DNA from: JBNJGB01 sp051747385
GTDB taxonomy: Bacteria > Myxococcota_A > UBA9042 > PHBI01 > JACKFB01
Reading direction: 5' to 3'
Length of the DNA stretch: 64,000 bases
Assembly (NCBI GenBank): GCA_051747385.1
Contig: JBNJGB010000006.1
Coordinates: 124,001 to 188,000 of the forward strand
How positions within the stretch are numbered: position 1 is the first letter of the stretch; the number at the start of each line of letters is the position of its first letter. This document shows positions 40,210 through 48,140 of the stretch, one piece after another. The notes under the pieces were generated by a model. The model saw only the letters and a list, made by a program, of their open reading frames with translations, did not search any database and was not told the DNA's origin. A program made the translations under genes and the position numbers.

Positions 40210-41118
40210 ATGACCGGGCGCCGCGGCCGAACCCGCCTCTCGACGCGACGGGGCGGGTCTGGCACCTTCCGCACCATGCCGTTCGGGCGCCCGATCGAAG
40301 CCGTGACGTTCGTCGCCGTGGACCTGGAGACGACGGGCCTGTCGCCCGGCTTCGACCGGATCACGGAGTTCGGCGCCGCCAGGTTCCGGGTCCGCCGGGA
40401 CGGCACGATCGTGACCGGGCCGACCCTGGAGCACCTCGTAAACCCGGGGCGTCGGATCCCGCCGCCCGTGGCCCGACTCACGGGGATCACCGACGAGATG
40501 GTGGCGGATGCGCCGCCGCTGGACGCGGTGTGGGCCGACATCGAGGCCTTCCTGGGCGCCGGCGGCCCCACGGTCCTCCTGGCGCACAACGCCCGCTTCG
40601 ACCTGTCGTTCCTCGTGGCCGGGGCCGAGCAGATCGGCCGCGAGTGGCAGGGCGCCCCCATGGCCTGCACGGTCCGGGTGGCCCGGCGATCGCTGCCGGA
40701 CGCCCCGCGCTATGGCCTGGAGCCGCTGGTGGCCTGGCTGGGCTGCTGTGGCGACGAGGCGCACCACCACCGGGCCCTGGCGGACGCCCTCCACGCACGG
40801 AACGTCTTCGGCCGGTGCGTGGCCGCCCGACGGCCTCGCACGCTGGACGATCTCGGCGTCCCCCCGACCCGCGTCCCGCGCACCCGCGAGCTTCACGTGG
40901 ACGTGCCCGATCGCCTCGCGCCGCTGATGGAGCACATCGAGGAGCGGCGCCGGCTCCGCATGCGCTATCGCGGCGGCAGCAAGGGCAAGATCAAGCGCCC
41001 CGTGACCCCCCTGTCCTTCTACGAGCGCGACGGGATCCTGTACCTGCGCGCCTGGTGCCACCTGGACGACGTAGCGAAGTCGTTTCGGGCGGATCGCATC
41101 CGGGAGTTCTCTTACTGA
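40210..41118 (+). CDS. DnaQ-like 3'-5' exonuclease fused to a WYL-like domain
   Basis: A 302-residue protein. Residues about 30-205 form a DEDDh exonuclease with D38-x-E40 (VDLETTG), Asp131 (HNARFDLSF) and His187...Asp192 (HRALAD); all four acidic residues and the histidine are intact. The last ~65 residues (EERRRLRMRYRGGSKGK, PLSFYERDGILYLRAWCHLD, FRADRIREF) match the WYL ligand-binding fold. WYL domains bind nucleic-acid-derived ligands and regulate defence and repair proteins. The combination suggests a ligand-controlled nuclease. The start at 40210 has GGGAG upstream; the ATG at 40276 is an alternative. Proofreading as a polymerase epsilon subunit is less likely because of the WYL domain. 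Confidence 0.88.
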   Translation: MTGRRGRTRLSTRRGGSGTFRTMPFGRPIEAVTFVAVDLETTGLSPGFDRITEFGAARFRVRRDGTIVTGPTLEHLVNPGRRIPPPVARLTGITDEMVADAPPLDAVWADIEAFLGAGGPTVLLAHNARFDLSFLVAGAEQIGREWQGAPMACTVRVARRSLPDAPRYGLEPLVAWLGCCGDEAHHHRALADALHARNVFGRCVAARRPRTLDDLGVPPTRVPRTRELHVDVPDRLAPLMEHIEERRRLRMRYRGGSKGKIKRPVTPLSFYERDGILYLRAWCHLDDVAKSFRADRIREFSY

Positions 41119-41151
41119 TCGGGGACTTGTGAGATCCCGCGACCCGATGCT

Positions 41152-41165
41152 TGCATGATTATGCA
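41152..41165. promoter_or_regulatory. ARG-box-like operator 1
   Basis: TGCAT-GATT-ATGCA is a perfect 5+4+5 palindrome matching the ArgR operator layout (TGAATnnnnATTCA type). It lies 23 bp before argR. Its centre is 21 bp from the centre of box 2. Confidence 0.65.
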
Positions 41166-41172
41166 GCGCTGA

Positions 41173-41186
41173 TGCATAAACATGCC
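41173..41186. promoter_or_regulatory. ARG-box-like operator 2
   Basis: TGCAT-AAAC-ATGCC is the same palindrome with one mismatch, ending two bases before the argR start codon. Together with box 1 it gives the two-box arrangement with two helical turns between centres that a hexameric arginine repressor uses. Confidence 0.65.
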
Positions 41187-41188
41187 CC

Positions 41189-41650
41189 ATGAAGACGCGG
41201 CGGCGACACATGATCCTCCGCCTGGTCGAGACCCACGAGGTCGAGAGCCAGGATCAGCTCCAGGCCCTCCTGAGCGAGCACGGCTTCGAGGTGAACCAGG
41301 CCACCCTGTCGCGGGACCTCCGGGCCCTGGGTGTCATCAAGCAGCCCGTGGCCGGCGGCGGCGCCCGGTATCGGAAGGCGCGGCCGGGGCCGGACCGGGC
41401 CGTGGCCACCGGCAACCTCCGGGCCTTCCTGCGGGAGATCGTCCCGTCGGGCAACCTCCTGGTGCTCAAGACCCGCGTGGGTGGGGCCCAGCCGGTCGGG
41501 CTGGCCCTGGATCAGCTCCAGGTGGAGGGGATCATCGGCACCATCGCCGGAGACGACACCGTCCTGGTCGTCCTCGCCGAGGACGCGGACGCCAAGCACA
41601 CGATGGGCGCGATCTGGGCGCTCATGGAAGAAGCAAGGAGCGGCACGTGA
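41189..41650 (+). CDS. argR: Arginine repressor
   Basis: A 153-residue ArgR. The N-terminal winged helix (ETHEVESQDQLQALLSEHGF, VNQATLSRDLRALGVIK) binds DNA. The C-terminal domain (LLVLKTRVGGAQPVGLALDQ, GIIGTIAGDDTVLVVL) forms the hexamer and binds arginine; the GTIAGDDT segment with two Asp is the arginine-contacting loop. Length is normal. The gene overlaps argG (GTGA) and starts right after two ARG-box-like palindromes, so autoregulation of an argR-argG operon by arginine is likely. No clear ribosome-binding site precedes the ATG. Confidence 0.95.
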   Translation: MKTRRRHMILRLVETHEVESQDQLQALLSEHGFEVNQATLSRDLRALGVIKQPVAGGGARYRKARPGPDRAVATGNLRAFLREIVPSGNLLVLKTRVGGAQPVGLALDQLQVEGIIGTIAGDDTVLVVLAEDADAKHTMGAIWALMEEARSGT

Positions 41651-42876
41651 AGCAGCCTCCGAAGCCCCCCGTCGAAGTCAAGAAGTGCGTCCTGGCCTAC
41701 TCCGGTGGGCTCGACACCTCCGTCATGCTCACCTGGCTGAAGGACACCTACGGGTGCGAGGTCGTCTGCTACACGGCGGACGTCGGACAGGAGGAGGAGC
41801 TGGAGGGCCTCGAGGACAAGGCCCGCGAGACCGGCGCCTCCGCGGCGGTGATCGAGGACCTCACCGAGGAGTTCGCCCGGGACTTCATCGTCCCCGCCGT
41901 CCAGGCCAACGCCGTCTACGAGGGCGTCTACCTGATGGGCACGTCGCTCGCGCGCCCCCTCATCGGCCGCCGCCTGGCGGAGGTCGCCCAGGAGCACGGG
42001 GCCGACGCGGTCGTCCACGGCGCCACGGGCAAGGGCAACGACCAGATCCGCTTCGAGCTGGCCAGCTACTCGGTGAACCCGCACATCCGGGTCATCGCCC
42101 CGTGGCGCTACTGGGAGTTCGAGGGCCGCAGCGACCTCATCGCCTACGCCAAGGCCAGGGGCATCCCCATCACGTCGACCCTGGAGAAGCCCTACTCCAT
42201 CGACCGGAACCTCATGCACGTGAGCTTCGAGGGCGGCGTCCTGGAGGACCCGTGGGAGGCCCCGCCGGCCGAGACCTACCTCCTGACCACCCCGGTGGAG
42301 GACGCCCCGGACGAGGCCGAGGAGATCACCATCACGTTCGACAAGGGCGTGCCGGTGGCCGTGAACGGCGAGGCGTTGGAGCCGGCCGCCCTGGTCCGCA
42401 AGCTCAACGAGATCGGCGGGCGCCACGGCATCGGCCGCGTGGACCTGGTGGAGAACCGGTACGTGGGCATCAAGTCCCGCGGCGTCTACGAGACCCCCGG
42501 CGTCACGGTCCTGCACACCGCCCACCGGGCCATCGAGTCCCTGACCATGGATCGCGAGGTGATGCAGCTCCGGGACTCGCTCATCCCCAAGTACGCCGCC
42601 CTCATCTACCGGGGCTACTGGTACTCGCCCGAGTGCGATCTCATGCGGAAGATCGTGAGCGAGACCCAGGAGCCGGTCAGCGGCACGGCGCGGCTGAAGC
42701 TCTACAAGGGCAACGCCATCGTCACCGGCCGCAAGAGCCCCAACAGCCTGTACTCCTTCTCCTTCGCCACGTTCGAGAAGGACACGGTCTACGACCAGCA
42801 GGACGCGGAGGGTTTCATCCGGATCAACGCCCTGCGGCTCCGGCTGCGCGCCCTCAAGGAGAGCGGGCTGGAGTAG
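41647..42876 (+). CDS. argG: Argininosuccinate synthase
   Basis: A 409-residue enzyme joining citrulline and aspartate with ATP, the penultimate step of arginine synthesis. The PP-loop AYSGGLDTSV (17-26), the MGTSLARPLI segment, HGATGKGNDQIRFE and STLEKPYSIDRNL are all family landmarks. Length and order are standard. The GTG start at 41647 has AAGGAG upstream and overlaps the argR stop by four bases. argH and the rest of the pathway are not in the window. Confidence 0.97.
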   Translation: MKQPPKPPVEVKKCVLAYSGGLDTSVMLTWLKDTYGCEVVCYTADVGQEEELEGLEDKARETGASAAVIEDLTEEFARDFIVPAVQANAVYEGVYLMGTSLARPLIGRRLAEVAQEHGADAVVHGATGKGNDQIRFELASYSVNPHIRVIAPWRYWEFEGRSDLIAYAKARGIPITSTLEKPYSIDRNLMHVSFEGGVLEDPWEAPPAETYLLTTPVEDAPDEAEEITITFDKGVPVAVNGEALEPAALVRKLNEIGGRHGIGRVDLVENRYVGIKSRGVYETPGVTVLHTAHRAIESLTMDREVMQLRDSLIPKYAALIYRGYWYSPECDLMRKIVSETQEPVSGTARLKLYKGNAIVTGRKSPNSLYSFSFATFEKDTVYDQQDAEGFIRINALRLRLRALKESGLE

Positions 42877-42967
42877 CCCCGACGCAACGACGCGGCGGCC
42901 GGGCCCTCTCGGGAGGAACCCGGACCGCCGCGCCGGCCGTCGCCCACCTGGTGAAGAAGGGGCGCCG

Positions 42968-43543
42968 CTACTCGGCCTCGGCCTCGCCCTTCAGCTCGGC
43001 CTCGGCCGCCTCGATGTCCGCCTCGAGCTTGTCGATGGAGTCGTTCAGGCTCTGCTCGAACTCCTCCCAGTCGACCTCGGCGGCGTCGCCGATGTCGTCC
43101 ATCTTGGCATCCAGCTCGTTCAGCTCCTCGTCGAGGTTCTCGATCGCCTCCTTCGTGGAGGCCTCGACCTCGTCGCCGGCCTCGTCGGCCTTTCGCTGGA
43201 GCTCCTCGATCCGGCGGGACAGCTCGTTGCGCGTCTCCGTCGTCTCGCGCTGGAGGTCGGATTTCATCTCCTCGAAGCCGGCCTCGGCCTCCCCGGCGGC
43301 CTCCTCCATGGCCTCGCCGGCCTCCTCGGCCGCCTGCTCCATCTCCTGGCCGGCCTCCTCGGCCATGCCCTCGGCCTCGCCGGCCATCTCCTCGGCCTCG
43401 CTCTCGGTCTTCTCGGCCATGCGCTCGGTCTGCTCGGCGGCCGGTTCGGCGCGCTCGCCGGGCTGCTGCTCCTCGCGTTGGCACCCGAGCAGCGCAGTTG
43501 CGGATAGCGTCAGGCTCAACAGCAAGGTGATCGCGGTTCTCAT
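42968..43543 (-). CDS. Apolipoprotein-like amphipathic helical lipoprotein
   Basis: A 191-residue lipoprotein. The ATG at 43543 has AAGGAGG upstream; the signal peptide ends in a lipobox LLGC (Cys21). The mature protein is almost entirely helical and very acidic, with 11-residue-like repeats (EEMAGEAEGMAEEAG, MEQAAEEAGEAMEEA). A coiled coil follows (LQRETTETRNELSRRIEELQ). It resembles late-embryogenesis/apolipoprotein-type helices or Lpp-like stalks. Its role is not known; stress protection or envelope spacing are guesses. It is convergent with argG. Confidence 0.75.
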   Translation of the reverse strand: MRTAITLLLSLTLSATALLGCQREEQQPGERAEPAAEQTERMAEKTESEAEEMAGEAEGMAEEAGQEMEQAAEEAGEAMEEAAGEAEAGFEEMKSDLQRETTETRNELSRRIEELQRKADEAGDEVEASTKEAIENLDEELNELDAKMDDIGDAAEVDWEEFEQSLNDSIDKLEADIEAAEAELKGEAEAE

Positions 43544-44064
43544 GGTGTGTCCTCCTTGCAGCCGGGCGGCACGGGGCGCACCGCACGGACTCGCGCGGCC
43601 GACGGAGCAAGACGGGTGCCAACTACAGGGGGCTCCGAACGGACGGCCGCCGAAGGCCCGCGAGGACGTTCGATGATCCGTCCGAGGAACACCGGTGGCG
43701 AGGGCGGGACGTGGCGATCCTCCCCGACCGGGGCATCCTGACTCGTACCCTTGCCCTTGCCCTTGCCCTTGCCCGTGCCCGTGCCTGAAGGAGCGACTCC
43801 CGCCGGAGTATCCGGTGCGCGGGCGGGGCTCTTCATCGAGCTCGGGGCGCCGACGAGGACGCCTGTCCATTGTGCACATCTCGCCGAGAGCCCGCGAAAC
43901 GTGGTCGTGAACGGTCCCACCGGCCAAGGCGCTCCGGTCTCATCGGGAGTGCCTCGGGATCGGGAACCGACCGCCGGGGACGGCGGTCCTGCTGCATCTT
44001 CCCCGTGTTCCCCGTGCCCTTGCGGCTCGGCGCCCTGGCGCGAGCCTTTCGGAGCTGGGGGCCC
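43544..44064. other. Gene-poor interval with a hexamer tract
   Basis: About 520 bp without a credible gene. It holds a short hexamer array (43750-43785). The rest shows no RNA gene or strong hairpin that I could recognise. Confidence 0.55.
43750..43785 (-). repeat. Third hexamer tract, (CTTGCC)4(CGTGCC)2
   Basis: On the plus strand four CTTGCC and two CGTGCC units; on the other strand GGCAAG/GGCACG as in the two larger elements. The shared leader and the 26-bp hairpin are absent here, so it is either a decayed copy or an independent expansion of the same hexamer. Confidence 0.6.
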
Positions 44065-44487
44065 TCAGCGCTGGGTGAGGCGATCGACCAGGTCCATGAG
44101 GTCCGTGGGGGTCCACGGCTTGGTCAGGACCTCGTCCACGGCGTCGTTGGCCGGCACGTCCCCGTCGGTCCAGCCGGTGGTCAGCACGATGGGGACCCCG
44201 GGATCCAGGGCGCGGATCTCGCAGGCCGCGGCGATCCCGTCCATGCGTGGCATCGTCAGGTCCAGCAGGACCAGGTCGATGCCGTGACCCGCCGAGCGGA
44301 AGGTCTCCACCGCGTCACGGCCGTCCCGCGCGAGGCGGACACGGTAGCTCGACTCCTCCGCGACGTATCGCGCCAGCGTACGTAGGATCTCCTCGTCGTC
44401 GGCGAAGAGGATGGTCCCATGCGTCTGGAGCGACCGCGCGGGGGCGGACGCCGGCCCCGGCGTATCGAGCGACTCGTGTTTCTGCAT
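44065..44487 (-). CDS. Single-domain response regulator
   Basis: A 140-residue stand-alone receiver with a short disordered N-terminus. ADDEE forms the acidic pocket, VLLDLTMPRMDG carries the phosphoacceptor Asp, LTTGW the conserved Thr and LTKPW the Lys. The FTKPW-like end is common in receivers that were once attached to hybrid kinases. It has no output domain, so it probably passes phosphate or binds a partner, CheY-like. The start at ATG 44487 is favoured because a TACCAT -10-like hexamer ends seven bases upstream; ATG 44496 is an alternative. No kinase gene is adjacent. Confidence 0.85.
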   Translation of the reverse strand: MQKHESLDTPGPASAPARSLQTHGTILFADDEEILRTLARYVAEESSYRVRLARDGRDAVETFRSAGHGIDLVLLDLTMPRMDGIAAACEIRALDPGVPIVLTTGWTDGDVPANDAVDEVLTKPWTPTDLMDLVDRLTQR

Positions 44488-44552
44488 GCCGGGCATGGTA
44501 GCGGGGCCCGGCCCGGCGATCCAGTACCCGAGACGAGAAAAGGCACGCCGTG

Positions 44553-45170
44553 TCAGCGATCCCGCAAGCTGACGCGGATCTCCGCCTCGAGGCGATCCAG
44601 GATCCCGTCGGGCGCGATGGCCGCTCCCGACTCCCGGGCGAGCGTCGTGATGCCCATTCCACGGGCGCCGCAGGGCACGATCGCGTCGAAACCGGAGAGA
44701 TCGCACGAGACGTTCAACGCGAACCCGTGGGTCGTGACGCCGCGGTGCACGTGCAGCCCGATGGAGCCGAGCTTCCGCCCGTCCACGTACACGCCCGGCC
44801 GATCCGGGTCGTAGACGACGCCCGGCACGCCGAAGGCCTCGGCCGTCGCGGACATCACCTCCCCCAGCAGCGCCACGAAGTCCGTGATCCCCAGCCCGCG
44901 GCGTCGCAGGTCCACGATGGGATAGCCCACGACCTGGCCCGGCCCGTGCCAGGTCGCGAGGCCGCCGCGATCCGCCCGAACCACCGGCGTGTCCAGGCGC
45001 GCGAGGGCGGCCTCGTCCCACTCCCCGCCGCGCCGGCCGAGCGTCACCACCGGGTCGTGCTCGAGGAGCAGCACCTCGTCCGGCCCCCCGGCGCACACCC
45101 GCTCGCGGGCCTCGCGCTGGAGATTCAGCCCCGCCTCGTAGGCCACCCGGCCGGGGCGTCGCACGATCAT
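44553..45170 (-). CDS. lipB: Octanoyl-[ACP]:protein N-octanoyltransferase
   Basis: A 205-residue LipB, which transfers octanoate from acyl carrier protein to lipoyl domains. RGGLATWHGPGQVVGYPI is the family signature. Lys133 (GRKLGSIG) and Cys167 (IVPCGARGMG) are the catalytic pair. Length is normal. GAGGGTGGG precedes the ATG. The upstream bshC-bshB1 pair ends 58 bp away on the same strand. The lipA partner is not in the window. Confidence 0.95.
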   Translation of the reverse strand: MIVRRPGRVAYEAGLNLQREARERVCAGGPDEVLLLEHDPVVTLGRRGGEWDEAALARLDTPVVRADRGGLATWHGPGQVVGYPIVDLRRRGLGITDFVALLGEVMSATAEAFGVPGVVYDPDRPGVYVDGRKLGSIGLHVHRGVTTHGFALNVSCDLSGFDAIVPCGARGMGITTLARESGAAIAPDGILDRLEAEIRVSLRDR

Positions 45171-45228
45171 GCGCCCACCCTCGCGGGCCGCAGGGATGCC
45201 GTCGCGTGGGGGTCCGCGTAGGGCACGC

Positions 45229-45981
45229 TCACGACCTCGGCAGGTGGAACAGGGCCGGCGGCCGGCCGCGCAGGTGGCGCACGGGATCGTCGACGGGCAC
45301 GGCGCCGCGGACCCGGAAGGGCTCCCCGTGGGATACGCCGATCATGGCGCCGTGGTGACGATCGCGCGCCTCGAGGGCGCTCAGGTTCAGGGGCGCGTTC
45401 GCCAGGGTCGGCGTCTCCGCTCCGGCGCGCCCGACCTGGCTGCCGTAGCACGCGATGGCCCGAGTCTTGGCCTCGTAGGCGTCCGTCACGTCCACGACGA
45501 AGCTCGGCTCGAACAGACCCCGCATCTGGTAGTGGATGAGCGCGTCCGGGACGAAGCGCTCCGCCGACGGCGCCGTCTCGTAGCGCCGCACCCCGGCGAA
45601 GAAGACCGCGCGCGTCACGATCTCGCTCGTCGCCTCGTGGTCCGGGTGGCGAGCCTGGCGCCACGGCGCCAACACCAGGGCGGGCCGCAGCCGCCGGATG
45701 GCCTCCACGACCCGGGCCACCTGCTCGGCGGCGGGCGTCAGACCTCCGTCCGGCAGGGCCAGGTTCTCCCGGTGGACGAGCCCGAGCGCCCGCGCCGCCG
45801 CCGCGGCCTCCTCGGCGCGCTCCTCCGGCGTCCCGTTGCTCGCGAGCTCTCCTCGGGTCATGTCGACGACGCCCACCCGGTGGCCCGCGGCGGCCATCTT
45901 GGCCAGGAGCCCGCCGCAGCACAGCTCCACGTCGTCCGGGTGCGGCCCGAACGCCAGCAGATCCAGCGCCTCGTCGCTCAT
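45229..45981 (-). CDS. bshB1: Bacillithiol biosynthesis deacetylase (PIG-L family)
   Basis: A 250-residue zinc-dependent deacetylase. The motif GPHPDDVELCCGG (13-25) with the PIG-L HPDD, DMTRGELASNGTPEERAEEA, NLALPDGG and RHPDHEAT match BshB1, which removes acetyl from GlcNAc-malate in bacillithiol synthesis. The assignment is strengthened by the overlapping bshC gene (ATGA junction). The late His of the family is present in DRHHGAMIGV. It is expected to be cytoplasmic. The glycosyltransferase BshA is not seen in this window. Confidence 0.92.
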   Translation of the reverse strand: MSDEALDLLAFGPHPDDVELCCGGLLAKMAAAGHRVGVVDMTRGELASNGTPEERAEEAAAAARALGLVHRENLALPDGGLTPAAEQVARVVEAIRRLRPALVLAPWRQARHPDHEATSEIVTRAVFFAGVRRYETAPSAERFVPDALIHYQMRGLFEPSFVVDVTDAYEAKTRAIACYGSQVGRAGAETPTLANAPLNLSALEARDRHHGAMIGVSHGEPFRVRGAVPVDDPVRHLRGRPPALFHLPRS

Positions 45982-47516
45982 GGCTCCACGTCCTCCGGCT
46001 CGGTCGGGAACGGCTCGCAGGCGTCCATCACGAGCCTCCGGAACGCCTCCACGCCGTAGCGCGCCGCGAACGCCGGAAGCCCGAACACCCGCTCCTGGGG
46101 CCCGCCGCCCGGCGCCAGCGCGCCGACGAGGCGGTCCACCCGCCCCGCCACGACCTCGTCACGCTTCGCCAGGGTCCGGCGGTATCGGTCGATCAGCTTG
46201 CCCAGGCTCTTGTCGAGGGTGCCCTCGGTCCGCCGCACCGCCTTCGCGAAGCCCGGGTCCAGCTCGCCTGCCGCCTGCTCCAGGGCCCCCAGCTCCGCCC
46301 GCAGCGGGTCCAGCAGGCGCGCCTCCAGCGCCTCGGGGTCGGGCTCGTCCGGCCGGCGCGCGCGGCCCCCCACCTCCGCGAGGAGCTCGTGACGCGGCCT
46401 GGCGGCGTCGGCCGGCTGCAGGCCGAGCTGATGGCAGACGCGCCGCTCGCGCGGTCCCACCACCCGGAGACGATTCCGCGGAATCGTGAGCGGCATCGAC
46501 CGGCCCCACGCCTCGTACAGCGGGGGCGTCTGCGCCAGGTAGGCGATCTCCCCGGGCCCGCCCACGTAGCCGACCGTCGGCAGGAGCACGTCCTGGATCA
46601 GCGGGCGCAGCAGCGCCGACGCGCTGAAGCGCTCGGGCTCCTCCTCCAGCCAGCGGCGCACCGTCTCGTCCGGCAGCACCCGGTCGTCGCCCACCAGCGC
46701 CCAGCCGTCCGGGTGGGGCTCGACGCGATACCGCGGCCCGTCGGGCCCGTCCGGGTGCACGAAGGACAGCGGCGCGCCCGGCCGCACGTGGACCGGGACG
46801 TCGAACCCCGCTGCCTCCAGGTCCGCCGCTCTGGCCCGCAGCGCCTCCGAGACATCCCCGGCGCGCTCGAACGCCCAGCGGTGCACCGGGGCCGCGGCCC
46901 GCATCAGCGCGGGATCGCGCGGGTGGACGATCACCAGGCCCTCGCTGCCGAGCAGACCGCCCAGCACGCCCTCGAACGCCTCGCCGAGGGTCGCCTCCGG
47001 CCGGTAGTGACGCCGCAGCAGCGCGAGGACCTCCCCGGCGTGCGCCAGGCCGTCCAGGGCGTCGTCGAGCCCCGCCAGGGCCTCCTCCACGCTCGGCCCC
47101 ATGCGACGATACGCCACCGGGATCGGCCGCTCGTCCGGGACGTCCAGGGAGAGCACCCGGGCCCCCGGTCCGTCGCCGGGCACGCCGCACGTGGCGGCCT
47201 CCGGGAGGTCATGGTCCTCCGTCGCCATCCAGAACACCGGCACCACGTCCCGGCCGGTCTCCTCGGCGATCACGCGGGCCGTCACCACGGCGCTCGCGGC
47301 CTTGTAGAAGGTGTACAGGGGCCCGAGGAACAGGCCCACCTGCTGGCCGGTCACGACGGCCAGGCTCCCCTTCGGCACCGCGTCCGACCGGGGTTCGGCC
47401 TCCGCCGCGGCGCGCACGGCCTCGGCGCGGGTCTCCGGGGTCCAGGGGTGGTGCGGAAGGAGGCGCCGCGCGGCGGGCTCTCCGGCGATCCAGGCGTCGG
47501 TGAAGGCGCGTGTCAT
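45978..47516 (-). CDS. bshC: Bacillithiol synthase (putative cysteine-adding enzyme)
   Basis: A 512-residue BshC, thought to attach cysteine to GlcN-malate in the last step of bacillithiol synthesis. SLAVVTGQQVGLFLGPLYTF, FWMATEDHDLPE, YVGGPGEIAYLAQ and FGLPAFAARYG are family landmarks. The long C-terminal coiled coil (about 400-465) is also typical. It overlaps bshB1. The presence of both genes means this Gram-negative organism probably uses bacillithiol as a low-molecular-weight thiol. Confidence 0.94.
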   Translation of the reverse strand: MTRAFTDAWIAGEPAARRLLPHHPWTPETRAEAVRAAAEAEPRSDAVPKGSLAVVTGQQVGLFLGPLYTFYKAASAVVTARVIAEETGRDVVPVFWMATEDHDLPEAATCGVPGDGPGARVLSLDVPDERPIPVAYRRMGPSVEEALAGLDDALDGLAHAGEVLALLRRHYRPEATLGEAFEGVLGGLLGSEGLVIVHPRDPALMRAAAPVHRWAFERAGDVSEALRARAADLEAAGFDVPVHVRPGAPLSFVHPDGPDGPRYRVEPHPDGWALVGDDRVLPDETVRRWLEEEPERFSASALLRPLIQDVLLPTVGYVGGPGEIAYLAQTPPLYEAWGRSMPLTIPRNRLRVVGPRERRVCHQLGLQPADAARPRHELLAEVGGRARRPDEPDPEALEARLLDPLRAELGALEQAAGELDPGFAKAVRRTEGTLDKSLGKLIDRYRRTLAKRDEVVAGRVDRLVGALAPGGGPQERVFGLPAFAARYGVEAFRRLVMDACEPFPTEPEDVEP

Positions 47517-47565
47517 GGGTCCCGCCTGATACCACCTCCCGCCCGGCGGTGCGAACGTCGCGCGG

Positions 47566-47976
47566 CTACGGTCGGCCCAGCGCCTCGTTCAGCCGCCGCC
47601 GGGCGCCGACGCGGGCGCACTCGTCGTGGCGGGACAGCGCCCAGGACGTGAGGCAGCGCTGCACCTCCTCCGGCAGGCTCCCGCACGCCTCGAGGTACTC
47701 CGCCCGCTGGTCCTCCATCTCCTCGGGCGAGGGGGTCGCCATGGAGGGCTGCGCGCTGAAGAAGACCCACGCCCGCTCGCAGTACGAGCCACCCTCGGCG
47801 TAGCACGCCTCGAAGCCGCGCCAGAACCGCTCGGGCTCCCGGGGAAGCTCCGCCACGTACTCGCCCCGCCGCAGCCCCTCGTAGATGCTGCAGTCCACCT
47901 CCGGCGCCTCGGGCTCGTCCCGGCACGCCACGGCGATCAGGGCGAGCAGCAGCACCGTCGTCAGCGTCCGCGCCAT
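47566..47976 (-). CDS. Small cysteine-containing lipoprotein
   Basis: A 136-residue lipoprotein of unknown function. The ATG at 47976 has GGGAGG upstream; the signal peptide ends in the lipobox LIAVAC (Cys near 18), followed by charged residues. The mature part is helical with pairs of cysteines (VDCSIY, EACYAEGGSYCERAW, EACGSL, QRCLTSW, DECARV), suggesting several disulphides. This Cys spacing recalls short myxobacterial lipoproteins with paired CX..C helices, but no family is assigned. Same strand as bshC, 49 bp upstream of it. Confidence 0.7.
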   Translation of the reverse strand: MARTLTTVLLLALIAVACRDEPEAPEVDCSIYEGLRRGEYVAELPREPERFWRGFEACYAEGGSYCERAWVFFSAQPSMATPSPEEMEDQRAEYLEACGSLPEEVQRCLTSWALSRHDECARVGARRRLNEALGRP

Positions 47977-48140
47977 GGCCGCCTCCCGGGGCAAGTCGGC
48001 GTCGCGACACCGTAGGGTCCGCCCCCGACTCGCGCAACCACACGGAATTCGTCCGGGCGGTTACCGGCCGTCGTGATGGACGCTTCCGCCGGGGTCGTTT
48101 TGGAATACTCTCCGGACCGGGAAGGACAGCGGAGGCCGTC

